The notes under the pieces were generated by a model. That model made no database searches. It saw nothing but the letters and a program-made list of their open reading frames with translations, and was not told where the DNA came from. The position numbers were made by a program, and so were the translations under genes. DNA of 64,000 bases from Litoreibacter albidus (GTDB lineage Bacteria > Pseudomonadota > Alphaproteobacteria > Rhodobacterales > Rhodobacteraceae). This document shows, piece by piece, positions 25,956 through 34,715 of the stretch. The stretch lies in NCBI RefSeq assembly GCF_900107015.1, contig NZ_FNOI01000001.1, positions 436,501 to 500,500 of the forward strand, in the 5' to 3' direction. Numbering within the stretch: position 1 is the stretch's first letter; the number at the start of each line of letters is the position of its first letter.

Positions 25956-27626
25956 ATGCTTCAGATGTCTTTCTGGCAGCGGGCCACGATCCTGCTGACG
26001 GTGCTTGTGGGGTTGTCGTTGGCATTGCCCAACGGCTTCTACCCCACCGTTGAAAAGCACAACGACGCCACTGCGGCACTTGAGGCAGGCGCTGCGGTCA
26101 CGCCGGAGCTTACGGCCGATGCCGCCAGCTGGCCGGGGTTCCTGCCGTCTGGCTTAGTCAACTTGGGGCTCGACCTTCGGGGCGGGGCCCATCTGTTGGC
26201 CGAGGTCAATGTGGAAGACGTCTACGACAGCCGCATGGACGGCTTCTGGCCGGAGGTCCGTGACACGTTGCGTGATGCGCGTGACACCATCGGTACCATC
26301 CGCCGCCAGAACGCCGCGCCGGGCGAGCTAAAAATCAAGATTTCCGAGCCAGCGGGCCTTCAAGAAGCCATCACTTTGGTGCGCGGCTTGGCCACGCCCG
26401 TTGTAAGCCTTACCGGATCGGGCAACACTGACATTCAGGTTTCAGGGCAGGGCGATACGATCACTGTGTCCCTGACCGAAGCGGAGCGCGTTGCCACGGA
26501 CGACCGCACGATGCAGCAATCGCTTGAAATTATCCGCCGTCGTGTGGACGAGGCGGGCACTCGTGAGCCAACAATCCAGCGCCAAGGTGAACGCCGTATC
26601 CTTATTCAGGTGCCAGGCATCGGCTCCGCGACCGAGTTGAAAGAGCTTATCGGCACGACCGCGAAACTCACCTTCCATCCCGTCGTTTCGCGCACATCCA
26701 ACCCCAATGAGCGTGTATCCGGCCGCCAGATTTTGGTGCCATCCATCGACCCGCAAGAGCAGGGCACGTTCTACGTTCTAGAACAAACCCCCGTGGTCAC
26801 GGGGGAGGATCTGGCCAACGCGCAACCTGCGTTTGACCAGAACGGCCAGCCGTCCGTTACGTTCCGCTTCGACTCTACTGGCGGGCGCAAGTTCGGTATC
26901 TTTACCAGCGAAAATGTTGGCGCGCCTTTCGCGATCGTGCTCGACAACGAAGTGATCTCCGCTCCGGTTATTCGCGAAGCTATCCTTGGCGGCTCCGGCC
27001 AGATCAGCGGCAACTTCTCGGTTGAGGAATCGACGAACCTTGCTGTGCTTCTGCGCGCCGGTGCGCTGCCAGCCGAAATGACCTTCCTAGAGGAGCGCAC
27101 AGTCGGTCCGGAACTGGGACAAGACAGCATCGACGCGGGCAAAATCGCCTGCATCGTGGCCTTTATCGGCGTGTTGGTCTTCATGGTTCTCAGCTACGGG
27201 TTGTTCGGCGTTTTCGCCAACATCGCGCTGATCATCAACGTGGGGCTGATCTTCGGCCTGTTGTCGCTGATCGGGGCCACGCTTACGCTTCCTGGTATTG
27301 CCGGCATCGTGCTGACCATTGGTATGGCGGTGGACGCAAACGTGCTGGTGTTCGAGCGTATCCGTGAAGAGCTTCTGACCTCCAAAGGTCCGGCCCGCGC
27401 GATTGAGCTTGGTTACGAGAAAGCATTGTCGGCCATCCTCGACGCCAACGTAACCACGTTCATCGTCGCGGTTATACTCTTCGTCATGGGCTCCGGCCCT
27501 GTGCGCGGCTTCTCGGTCACGCTTGGCCTTGGCATCATGACGTCCGTGTTCACGGCCATCTATGTGACGCGCCTAATCGTGGTATTCTGGTTTGAACGCC
27601 GCCGTCCCAAACAGATCGAGGTATAA
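25956..27626 (+). CDS. secD: Protein translocase subunit SecD
   Basis: 556 residues with one N-terminal helix, a large periplasmic domain containing LGLDLRGGAHLL and SLEIIRRRVDEAGTREP, then five membrane helices with GLTIGMAVDANVLVFERIREE-type signature (here LTIGMAVDANVLVFERI). SecD and SecF use proton flow to pull proteins out of the Sec channel. In operon yajC-secD-secF. Confidence 0.97.
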   Translation: MLQMSFWQRATILLTVLVGLSLALPNGFYPTVEKHNDATAALEAGAAVTPELTADAASWPGFLPSGLVNLGLDLRGGAHLLAEVNVEDVYDSRMDGFWPEVRDTLRDARDTIGTIRRQNAAPGELKIKISEPAGLQEAITLVRGLATPVVSLTGSGNTDIQVSGQGDTITVSLTEAERVATDDRTMQQSLEIIRRRVDEAGTREPTIQRQGERRILIQVPGIGSATELKELIGTTAKLTFHPVVSRTSNPNERVSGRQILVPSIDPQEQGTFYVLEQTPVVTGEDLANAQPAFDQNGQPSVTFRFDSTGGRKFGIFTSENVGAPFAIVLDNEVISAPVIREAILGGSGQISGNFSVEESTNLAVLLRAGALPAEMTFLEERTVGPELGQDSIDAGKIACIVAFIGVLVFMVLSYGLFGVFANIALIINVGLIFGLLSLIGATLTLPGIAGIVLTIGMAVDANVLVFERIREELLTSKGPARAIELGYEKALSAILDANVTTFIVAVILFVMGSGPVRGFSVTLGLGIMTSVFTAIYVTRLIVVFWFERRRPKQIEV

Positions 27627-27630
27627 TACG

Positions 27631-28599
27631 ATGCGTTTGAAACTCGTACCTACAGTCACCTCATGGGACTTCTTCGGCAAATGGAAGGTTTGGCTTGGCA
27701 TCTCCTTGGTGATGATCGTCGTCGGGATGGCGTCGTTCATGATACAAGGGCTGAACTACGGCATCGACTTTCGCGGTGGCACCACGATCCGCACCGAAAG
27801 CACGCAGCCGGTTGATGTCGCAGCCTACCGCCTCGCATTGGAGCCTGCGGGCCTTGGTGACGTTTCTATCACCGAAGTCTTCGACCCGACATTCGCCGCT
27901 GATCAGAACGTCGCCATGGTGCGTATCGAAGCGCAAGAGGGTGACGAATCCGTAACTGGTGAGACCATCGCCGCCGTCGAGACCGCGCTGCGCACGATTG
28001 ATCCTGAAATCACCTTCCCGTCCGTCGAATCCGTCGGGCCAAAGGTGTCGGGGGAGTTGATCCAAACTGCCGCTATTGCCGTGTTCTTGGCGATCACTGC
28101 GGTGTTGATCTACATCTGGTTGCGGTTCGAATGGCAGTTCGCTGTCGGCGCGGTCATCGCCTTGGTGCATGACGTTGTGCTGACGCTTGGCATCTTCTCG
28201 GAGCTTCAAATCCGCTTTGATCTTGCGATCATCGCGGCGCTTTTGACCATCGTCGGTTATTCGATCAACGATACCGTGGTGGTGTTTGACCGCGTGCGGG
28301 AAAACCTGCGCAAGTACAAGACCAAGGACTTGTCGGAGGTGTTGAACCTGTCGATCAACGAGACCTTGTCGCGGACGATGATGACATCGGTGACCACTCT
28401 GCTGGCACTGATCGCCCTGTTCGTTCTGGGCGGAGACGTGATCCGTGGGTTCGTATTCGCCATGATCTGGGGCATCATCGTCGGGACGTATAGCTCTGTC
28501 TTCGTCGCCTCCACGATATTGCTTTTCCTCGGTGTGAAACGCGATTGGACCAAGAAAGACCCGAACGCGGGCGGCCAATACGCGAATATTGATGCCTGA
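27631..28599 (+). CDS. secF: Protein translocase subunit SecF
   Basis: 322 residues, six membrane helices. GLNYGIDFRGGTTI is the SecF periplasmic motif and GYSINDTVVVFDRVREN the conserved helix-4 motif. ATG 27631 lies four bases after the secD stop. The gene ends inside the start of the TauE/SafE gene with an eight-base overlap. Confidence 0.97.
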   Translation: MRLKLVPTVTSWDFFGKWKVWLGISLVMIVVGMASFMIQGLNYGIDFRGGTTIRTESTQPVDVAAYRLALEPAGLGDVSITEVFDPTFAADQNVAMVRIEAQEGDESVTGETIAAVETALRTIDPEITFPSVESVGPKVSGELIQTAAIAVFLAITAVLIYIWLRFEWQFAVGAVIALVHDVVLTLGIFSELQIRFDLAIIAALLTIVGYSINDTVVVFDRVRENLRKYKTKDLSEVLNLSINETLSRTMMTSVTTLLALIALFVLGGDVIRGFVFAMIWGIIVGTYSSVFVASTILLFLGVKRDWTKKDPNAGGQYANIDA

Positions 28600-29344
28600 T
28601 ATCCTGACCACAGCCCTCGCCCAATCGGGCTTGGGCTGGGTCGCTCTGATCACCGTTGTCGCGGGCATTGTTTACGGCTTTGCGGGGTTCGGTGCGGCGC
28701 TCATCTTCATGCCAGTTGCAACGATATTCTGGGTGCCGGAATTGGCCGTCGCCTCCTTCTCTGTCTCCGCTCTGGCCTCACTGGTCACGCTGGTCCCGCG
28801 CGCATGGGGGCAGATGGATAAACCCTCAGTTCTCACCATGATTGCTTTCTCGGTCCTCGGTGCGCCTGTGGGCATCTATGTGCTGCGCACAAGTGACGTG
28901 GTTCATATCCGCTGGGCGGTCCTTGTCATTGCGGCGGTGACCCTCGCAGCATTGATGAGTGGCTGGCGGCAAAAACTGTCCTCCCTACGCAGCACACAGG
29001 CCGCGGTGGGGACTGTGACGGGCTTCGTTGGCGGGGCCACGGGGTTGTTGGGGCCAGTTATGCTGCTCTTTCAACTCAGCGGCACGGAACCCGTTGCCAG
29101 AGTGCGCGCCAACTCTTTGGTGTTCCTGACTGTTAGCAGCTTGTTGTTGCTGCCAAGCATGGCGCTACAAGGCATGCTCAGCGGGCAGGCCGTGATGCTA
29201 GGGCTTTTGCTGCTGGTGCCCTACGGCATTGGCGCCAAAGTGGGGCAGGCCATCTTTATTCCACGCTTTGAGGTGTTTTACCGCATTGTTGCCTATGTCA
29301 TAATCGCGGTGGCCATCCTTATGGGCCTGCCATTCTGGGACTAA
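28592..29344 (+). CDS. TauE/SafE family sulfite exporter-like permease
   Basis: 250 residues with about eight hydrophobic helices. The paired internal motifs GFAGFGAALIFMPV and GFVGGATGLLGPVMLLF are typical of the TauE/SafE family, exporters of sulfite, sulfoacetate or other organosulfonates. It overlaps the end of secF by eight bases, so it is probably cotranscribed with secDF. Substrate not deducible. Confidence 0.9.
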   Translation: MPDILTTALAQSGLGWVALITVVAGIVYGFAGFGAALIFMPVATIFWVPELAVASFSVSALASLVTLVPRAWGQMDKPSVLTMIAFSVLGAPVGIYVLRTSDVVHIRWAVLVIAAVTLAALMSGWRQKLSSLRSTQAAVGTVTGFVGGATGLLGPVMLLFQLSGTEPVARVRANSLVFLTVSSLLLLPSMALQGMLSGQAVMLGLLLLVPYGIGAKVGQAIFIPRFEVFYRIVAYVIIAVAILMGLPFWD

Positions 29345-29348
29345 AACC

Positions 29349-29702
29349 ATGCGCTTGACCGAAATCACATATGACACCGCCCCGCCGATCGACAGCTATG
29401 GTCCCGGCTTCTTCCGGATCGGCGGTGAGGTGATCCATGGCGGTCAACTGTTGTTGCCCACGGAGCGGTTCGCATGGAGTGGGTTCGACGACACCGAGAC
29501 AATCTTGAGCCGCGCCAAGCTGCTTGACGTGTTGTTCATCGGCACAGGGGCCGAGATCACCCAGATTCCTAAAGCATTGCGCTCGGCCTTGGATGAGGCC
29601 GAGATCGGCGTGGAGCTGATGGCGACGCCGACGGCTTGCCGCACCTATAACGTCTTGTTGTCCGAGGGCCGCAGGATCGGCGCGGCCCTCATTCCGGTTT
29701 AA
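29349..29702 (+). CDS. Mth938-like (DUF498/NDUFAF3-related) protein
   Basis: 117 residues matching the Mth938 domain: PPIDSYGPGFFRIGGEVIHGG, LLPTERFAWSG, VLFIGTGAEI and the terminal MATPTACRTYNVLLSEGRRIGAALIP. The mitochondrial relative NDUFAF3 assists complex I assembly; bacterial forms lie beside secDF, suggesting membrane-protein biogenesis. It starts four bases after the TauE/SafE stop, as the last gene of the run. Confidence 0.9.
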   Translation: MRLTEITYDTAPPIDSYGPGFFRIGGEVIHGGQLLLPTERFAWSGFDDTETILSRAKLLDVLFIGTGAEITQIPKALRSALDEAEIGVELMATPTACRTYNVLLSEGRRIGAALIPV

Positions 29703-29749
29703 CTTAGAAAACTGGCCCCGCCGCACGTGATGCTCGCAGGGTCATATTG

Positions 29750-30184
29750 CTACCAGTGGCCTGTGTTTTCCATGGAGGCCCAAGGCTCTTGTGCGGGCAA
29801 AGGTTCGTCCATTTGCAGCAACTCAACCGACACATTGTCAGGGGAGCGCACGAACGCCATGTGACCGTCGCGTGGTGGGCGGTTGATCGTTACACCCGCG
29901 TCCATAAGTTGCTGGCACATCTCATAGATGTTCTCGACACGGTAGGCGAGGTGGCCGAAGTGACGGCCATCGGATGGCAGCCCGTCGTCACCGTCCCAGT
30001 TGTAGGTCAGTTCAACGTCAGCGCGACCGTCGGCCTGCTCTGGCGGACACATAAAGATCAGGGAAAACCGGCCCTCTTCATTGTCGATACGGCGACGCTC
30101 GATCAGGCCCAGCATTTTGTAGAACTCGATGGATTTATCCAGATCCTTAACGCGGACCATGGTGTGCAGAAATTCGATTTTCAT
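29750..30184 (-). CDS. gloA: Lactoylglutathione lyase (glyoxalase I)
   Basis: 144 residues of the VOC superfamily. Converts the methylglyoxal-glutathione hemithioacetal to S-lactoylglutathione. The FLHTMVRVKDLDKSIEFYKMLG start, ELTYNWD with a metal-ligand Glu, FGHLAYRVENIYEMC with a metal-ligand His, and SPDNVSVELLQ near the end are all in place. AAGGAG precedes the ATG. The first 35 bases lie within the DUF817 gene. Confidence 0.93.
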   Translation of the reverse strand: MKIEFLHTMVRVKDLDKSIEFYKMLGLIERRRIDNEEGRFSLIFMCPPEQADGRADVELTYNWDGDDGLPSDGRHFGHLAYRVENIYEMCQQLMDAGVTINRPPRDGHMAFVRSPDNVSVELLQMDEPLPAQEPWASMENTGHW

Positions 30185-31103
30185 CGTGGGAGGCTCCTTC
30201 TTTGGTGTCCTCCTTATCTAGCACCTCAGCGGCTGATGGCGAGGGGGTAGCCACGGGATTTACGGCTGTACGCGACAACGCGCTGCGTGACACCAAGGTG
30301 ACCGTCACAAATGCCACCCAGAGCAGCAGGTACCATGATCCCATCTTGGCGAAACTCACCATCTGCATGTCGGACTGGCCCGCGTAAATCCAAGTACCCG
30401 TCATGGTGCCGACGTTTTCCGCAATCCAGACGACGAAGGCGCACAGGAACGCCGCAACTGGCATCGGCATCCAGCGCGGGGTGCCTGCGACGTTGAACCA
30501 GATGCGGGTCCGTAGAAATAGGATCAGCGACGCGGCAAACAACCCAAGGCGAATGTCGACGGTATAGTGATGCGCGAAGAAATTGACGTAAATCGCCGCG
30601 CCAAACAAAAAAGTAACCCACAGCGGTGGGTAGGGGGCAAAGCGCATCTGAAAGATGCGGATCACCCGCGCGATGTAGCTGCCGATCGAGGCATACATGA
30701 AGCCCGAGAACATCGGCACACCGCCCAGCACGAAGTAACCGGGTTCGGGATATGACCAACTTCCCATCCGAATTTTGAACAGCTCCATCGCGGTGCCCGT
30801 CAGGTGAAACAGCAAAATCACCCGCGCCTCGTCCCAAGTCTCGAGTTTGAAATAGAGCATGGCAATCTGGGTCGTGACGGCAAATATAAACAGACCATCA
30901 TAGCGCTCTAGCGGCCAGTCGTCCTGCCACACCAATTTGGTGCCAATCAGGGCGATGATGAACAATACCCCAAACAACGCGGCCCAGCCCTGTTTGAGGA
31001 AGAACATAAGCAGCTCGCCAAACCCACCTTGCATCCGCGTACGGACAAAGTCCCCAAGAGCACGCTCTAGTCTGCGGGTCGTGGGAGGGCGTTGGTGTTT
31101 CAT
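30147..31103 (-). CDS. DUF817 family integral membrane protein
   Basis: 318 residues with about eight membrane helices and recognisable DUF817 segments: MGSWSYPEPGYFVLGGVPMF in the middle and FVVWIAENVGTMTGTWIYAGQ later. Function unknown; the family is scattered in bacteria. The last dozen residues (SHDENRISAHHGPR) overlap the start of gloA by 38 bases, in another frame. Upstream on the same strand lies the Slam-like gene, four bases away. Confidence 0.85.
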   Translation of the reverse strand: MKHQRPPTTRRLERALGDFVRTRMQGGFGELLMFFLKQGWAALFGVLFIIALIGTKLVWQDDWPLERYDGLFIFAVTTQIAMLYFKLETWDEARVILLFHLTGTAMELFKIRMGSWSYPEPGYFVLGGVPMFSGFMYASIGSYIARVIRIFQMRFAPYPPLWVTFLFGAAIYVNFFAHHYTVDIRLGLFAASLILFLRTRIWFNVAGTPRWMPMPVAAFLCAFVVWIAENVGTMTGTWIYAGQSDMQMVSFAKMGSWYLLLWVAFVTVTLVSRSALSRTAVNPVATPSPSAAEVLDKEDTKEGASHDENRISAHHGPR

Positions 31104-31107
31104 GGCG

Positions 31108-32487
31108 TTAGAATGTCGAGCGAAGGCCTAGTTTTAAGCCTAGATCCTCGACATCATATTGAGTGACTGTTGAGGACGTCTTACTCGCGCTAAGCTCAGC
31201 GGTTGGCGCAAAGCCGAAGTAATCAAGATCGTTGAAAGTCATAGTGGCGGACGCGTTGATAGTGTCATCCACGCGTCGGTCGAACAGCGGCAGAGCGCGG
31301 TCAAAGCGTTTGTTTTGGTAGCCCAGTGAGAGCTCCAGACTTGTTTTTGCGAAGATCGGCTTGGCTGGCGCATAGCGGACCCGCGCGCCCAGCGTCTGTT
31401 GCGCAATAGCGGCCGAGTCGGATGCCGTGTCACTGGCGTAACCTGTGACCCAAACCGAATTTCCGCCAGCAAAGCGGTGACCCCACGTGCTAGACGCAGA
31501 TACGACATTGGCTGATCTTAAATCAGTGTCCTGCCGCCACTGCCGTTCCACACCCAGATTGAAGGCGAGTGTCGATTGCTTGCCGGCCTTTATCTGGCGG
31601 CCAAAATTGATGCCGGCAAACTTGGTTAAGGCGCTGCCACCGTACCAGTTTTCACCGACCTTGAAGCTGAGGTTGGTCGCGCCCTTGCCGTCGGCGTCAA
31701 TGCGCCGCGCACTGATCCGCGCGTCGAGCTCTTGAAAGGCGTAGTCGGAGCTGGAAACCGTTGGGGCAAGGGCCTGCGCGTCTGACGACAAGCTGTATGA
31801 CTTAGCGTCAAACGATGTACTGGCAGTAAGAGCCCAGTCACCGATTTTTGGCAACCGGTACGATAGGGTCGCACCTAAATTGTATTCGACGCCGGATAAG
31901 GCCTGCGCGTCACCGCTAATGGAGAAGGGCAGGCCAGCAATCTCAATCGTGTCCGATTTCGACCCATTGTTGATGTTAGATGAGGGCGCCACCGAGAGCC
32001 GCAAGTGAACGCGCATGGGGTTCTTGTTTTGCACATACTTGAAGCCTTGCTTGGCGCGGGCTCTGAATGTGTCATTCGGGGCATGCTCAGCGGCGCGGCG
32101 CAACCAAAACTGGGCGCGCAACGGCTTCCCGTCTGCGTTCAGCGCCTGTGCGGCAACCACTGAAGACGAATACTTTTGGGCGTCGGTGTGTGAGTTGCGC
32201 CACGCAGCTTTAGATGCGCTGAGCGCCGAAGCCATGCGGCCCGCACCCTGTTCGGCTTGAGCCAACGCCAGTAGGGCGGCGTGATCATTCGGGTCGCTTT
32301 GAAGGACTGTGCGGGCCAACGCTGAAGCGCTGTCGTACTGACCGTCGGCAACCAGCTGGTAGGTGAGCGCCCGCGCTTCATCGAGATTGATCTGAGTTTG
32401 CGCCCAACCGTGAGGCACCGGTGAAAGTGCAAACAAAAAGGCTGAGGCGCAAAGGCAATTCAAATGACGGAAAGCTGGTCGTGGCAC
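31108..32487 (-). CDS. Slam-like outer-membrane protein (surface lipoprotein assembly modifier)
   Basis: 459 residues. A signal peptide ends near Ala29 (HGWAQTQ). Residues 30 to about 155 are helical TPR-like repeats (ARALTYQLVADGQYDSASALARTVLQSDP; AALLALAQAEQGAGR). From about 160 a beta barrel follows, with alternating strands and aromatic girdles, ending in a terminal Phe as outer-membrane barrels do. TPR plus 14-strand barrel is the Slam architecture, which displays lipoproteins on the cell surface. GTG start with AAGG upstream. The probable client gene ends 15 bases upstream. Family assignment is by architecture. Confidence 0.75.
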   Translation of the reverse strand: MPRPAFRHLNCLCASAFLFALSPVPHGWAQTQINLDEARALTYQLVADGQYDSASALARTVLQSDPNDHAALLALAQAEQGAGRMASALSASKAAWRNSHTDAQKYSSSVVAAQALNADGKPLRAQFWLRRAAEHAPNDTFRARAKQGFKYVQNKNPMRVHLRLSVAPSSNINNGSKSDTIEIAGLPFSISGDAQALSGVEYNLGATLSYRLPKIGDWALTASTSFDAKSYSLSSDAQALAPTVSSSDYAFQELDARISARRIDADGKGATNLSFKVGENWYGGSALTKFAGINFGRQIKAGKQSTLAFNLGVERQWRQDTDLRSANVVSASSTWGHRFAGGNSVWVTGYASDTASDSAAIAQQTLGARVRYAPAKPIFAKTSLELSLGYQNKRFDRALPLFDRRVDDTINASATMTFNDLDYFGFAPTAELSASKTSSTVTQYDVEDLGLKLGLRSTF

Positions 32488-32502
32488 GAACTTACCTTGG
32501 TG

Positions 32503-33516
32503 CTAGGGGCGGGAGGTGATGAAGCCACCAGTCTCTCGGCCCGTAACGGGGTCACGAGTTGTGTCGGAGTCATAGTTTGGATCAAAGTCAGACAGTTGCC
32601 CCTCAACGACGAGAAAGCCAGCAACTTCTTCACCATTTGGGCCGGAAACCATGCCATTCCATGTGCCTGTTTGTGCAAACGAATTGTCAAGGTTACGGGT
32701 ATTTGTAGTTCCGGGATTGGTGCTGTCACTTTCAGTCATTAACGTATCGGGGTTGAGGTTGGTGATCACGAGACCTATCCGGCCAAGCCCACGTCCTGCG
32801 ACTGAAATTTCGTTTCCGTCAAGGTCGAAAAGGCGACGATCAATGATTTGTCCACGAATGGCACCAGTTAGATCAAAGTCTTGAAGGTCAATGTTGATTT
32901 CCGCCTTGCCAGTGGTCAACTGAATGGCATTTGTGGCACCAATGTCTTCTTGCTGCCTTAGCACCCGTATGCCGTTGTAAGTGCCGGTATACTGGTATGT
33001 TGCCGCCTGAGTTGGTGGCAGCTTCGCACCTTCTGGGCGACTGGCATACGCTCCGCCATACCCCGAACCCCGATAGGCATTTGTGGCAACCGCACCGACT
33101 AACGCACCTGTCCCCGTGGTTGGGGAAGTCAAAACCACTGCATAATATTGATCTTCAGCGCTAGAGTTTGGCGTGTTTTGATACACTTCGCCATTCGGTA
33201 ACACGACGCCGGGGCGTGGGGTGTAGGCTCCGCCCTCAGAGCTGACGCCATCGAAGGGAAGGTTGTTAATCGTGATCGTTCCGGTGCCGGGGGTGGCGCC
33301 TGGAGTGAAGTCAAACCTATTAGCAACGAGGTTCTTGCTTGGGTCGAACAAAAACGCGGCGTTAGTAAGGCTCGCATTCGGATCCGTGCCGGGGTCTGTC
33401 ACCACATCATCATCGGAATCCCCCCCCGTCACCGGGTTGGAGCCGGAGCCGCCGCAGGCGACCATTGCGGTAATCGACAGGATGCCAAAGGCCTTAACGG
33501 CGGTATTAATGCTCAT
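32503..33516 (-). CDS. Putative surface lipoprotein, TbpB-like beta-barrel type (Slam client)
   Basis: 337 residues. The N terminus is a lipoprotein signal peptide with Cys21 (ITAMVACGGSGSNP), followed by a Gly/Asp-rich flexible linker to about residue 50. The body is beta-rich. The C-terminal region has the transferrin-binding-protein-like barrel signature: GTWNGMVSGPNGEEVAGFLVVEG, where GPNGEEVAG (292-300) resembles the GPxAxExGG motif. An internal GTYNGIRVLRQ is another strand pair. It lies directly upstream of the Slam-like gene. The ligand is unknown; haemoglobin, transferrin or complement ligands of pathogens are implausible in a marine host. Confidence 0.7.
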   Translation of the reverse strand: MSINTAVKAFGILSITAMVACGGSGSNPVTGGDSDDDVVTDPGTDPNASLTNAAFLFDPSKNLVANRFDFTPGATPGTGTITINNLPFDGVSSEGGAYTPRPGVVLPNGEVYQNTPNSSAEDQYYAVVLTSPTTGTGALVGAVATNAYRGSGYGGAYASRPEGAKLPPTQAATYQYTGTYNGIRVLRQQEDIGATNAIQLTTGKAEINIDLQDFDLTGAIRGQIIDRRLFDLDGNEISVAGRGLGRIGLVITNLNPDTLMTESDSTNPGTTNTRNLDNSFAQTGTWNGMVSGPNGEEVAGFLVVEGQLSDFDPNYDSDTTRDPVTGRETGGFITSRP

Positions 33517-33674
33517 ATCTATATCTCACTGCCCGAATGTGCGCCCTCGGCGCGTTTTGGGGGGAAACTCCGGTGGCGCGGGTTAAAAGTCAACGGTGCA
33601 GCCACTTGTCGGGGGGCGAATTTGTGGAGTGTTGCTAAACAATCGCCCACATCCAAAGGCAATTCCGATTAGCT

Positions 33675-33683
33675 TGTGGATAA
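33675..33683 (+). promoter_or_regulatory. Perfect DnaA-box sequence upstream of thyX
   Basis: TGTGGATAA (reverse complement TTATCCACA) is an exact consensus DnaA box, about 85 bases before the thyX ATG. Only one box is seen, so this is not an origin. Confidence 0.35.
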
Positions 33684-33767
33684 CCCCAACATCATCTTGA
33701 TGAAAGCCCCCCCTTTGACGCAATATATGGCCTCAACCCTCGAATCCTTTACGCCGGAGAGCCGCAG

Positions 33768-34676
33768 ATGCCCATTTCCCCAGAGCAAGCACAGGAAATC
33801 GCCGACGCGCGGTCTCAGCAAAACACCACCATGCGCGCCACGGTGCCAGGGATGGAGCAGCACCTCTATACCGCCCACGAGGTGCTGGATCACGGGTTCA
33901 TCCGCGTCATCGACTATATGGGCGACGATTCAGCCATCTGTCAGGCCGCCCGCGTGTCCTACGGCAAGGGCACCAAGTCGGTGCAGAACGACGAGGGGCT
34001 GATCCGCTACCTGATGCGCCACTGGCACTCCACCCCGTTCGAGATGTGCGAGATCAAGCTTCACGTGAAGCTGCCCGTCTTTGTCGCGCGCCAGTGGATC
34101 CGCCACCGGACGGCTAACGTCAACGAATACTCCGCCCGCTATTCGATCCTCGACCGTGAGTTCTACATCCCCGCGCCGGAACACATCAACGCGCAAAGCG
34201 TGGTGAACAACCAAGGCCGTGGCCAAATTCTGGAGGGCGAGGAGGCCGCCCGCGTGCTGGAAATCCTCAAGGCTGACAGCACCCGCGCCTATGACAACTA
34301 CGAGGCGATGATCTCCGATGAGGGCCAAGACGGCCTTGCCCGCGAGCTGGCCCGCATGAACCTGCCTGCGAATATCTATACTCAATGGTACTGGAAGGTG
34401 GACCTCCACAATCTGTTTCACTTCTTGCGCCTGCGTGCAGATAGCCATGCACAGTATGAAATAAGGGTTTACGCGGATGCGATTTGTAAGGTCGTCGCCG
34501 ATTGGGTCCCCGCGGCCTATGCGGCGTTCAAGGACTACCGCCTAGGCGGCGCACAACTCTCCGGCAAAGGCGTCGACTGCCTGCGCCGCATGCTGAAAGG
34601 CGAGGACGTCACCCAAGAGACCTCCGGCATGAGCAAAGGCGAATGGCGGGAGTTTATGGGGGTTGTTGGTGGTTGA
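33768..34676 (+). CDS. thyX: FAD-dependent thymidylate synthase ThyX
   Basis: 302 residues. Methylates dUMP to dTMP with methylene-tetrahydrofolate and reduced FAD. The signature RHR-x7-S motif is intact: Arg112-His113-Arg114 through Ser122 in [17 protein letters not shown]. The N terminus [24 protein letters not shown] and the late [18 protein letters not shown] segment fit. GGAGAG precedes the ATG. Confidence 0.97.
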   Translation: MPISPEQAQEIADARSQQNTTMRATVPGMEQHLYTAHEVLDHGFIRVIDYMGDDSAICQAARVSYGKGTKSVQNDEGLIRYLMRHWHSTPFEMCEIKLHVKLPVFVARQWIRHRTANVNEYSARYSILDREFYIPAPEHINAQSVVNNQGRGQILEGEEAARVLEILKADSTRAYDNYEAMISDEGQDGLARELARMNLPANIYTQWYWKVDLHNLFHFLRLRADSHAQYEIRVYADAICKVVADWVPAAYAAFKDYRLGGAQLSGKGVDCLRRMLKGEDVTQETSGMSKGEWREFMGVVGG

Positions 34677-34715
34677 ACTGAATTCTGAACTTCGCTTAAT
34701 CGAATAGGTTTGAAC

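Noticed and set aside
27661-28668. Minus-strand open frame opposite secF
   Set aside because: Arg/His/Asp-rich translation typical of GC-rich antisense frames.
33660-33767. Replication origin near the DnaA box
   Set aside because: Only a single box and no AT-rich unwinding region; dnaA, hemE and parAB are not here.
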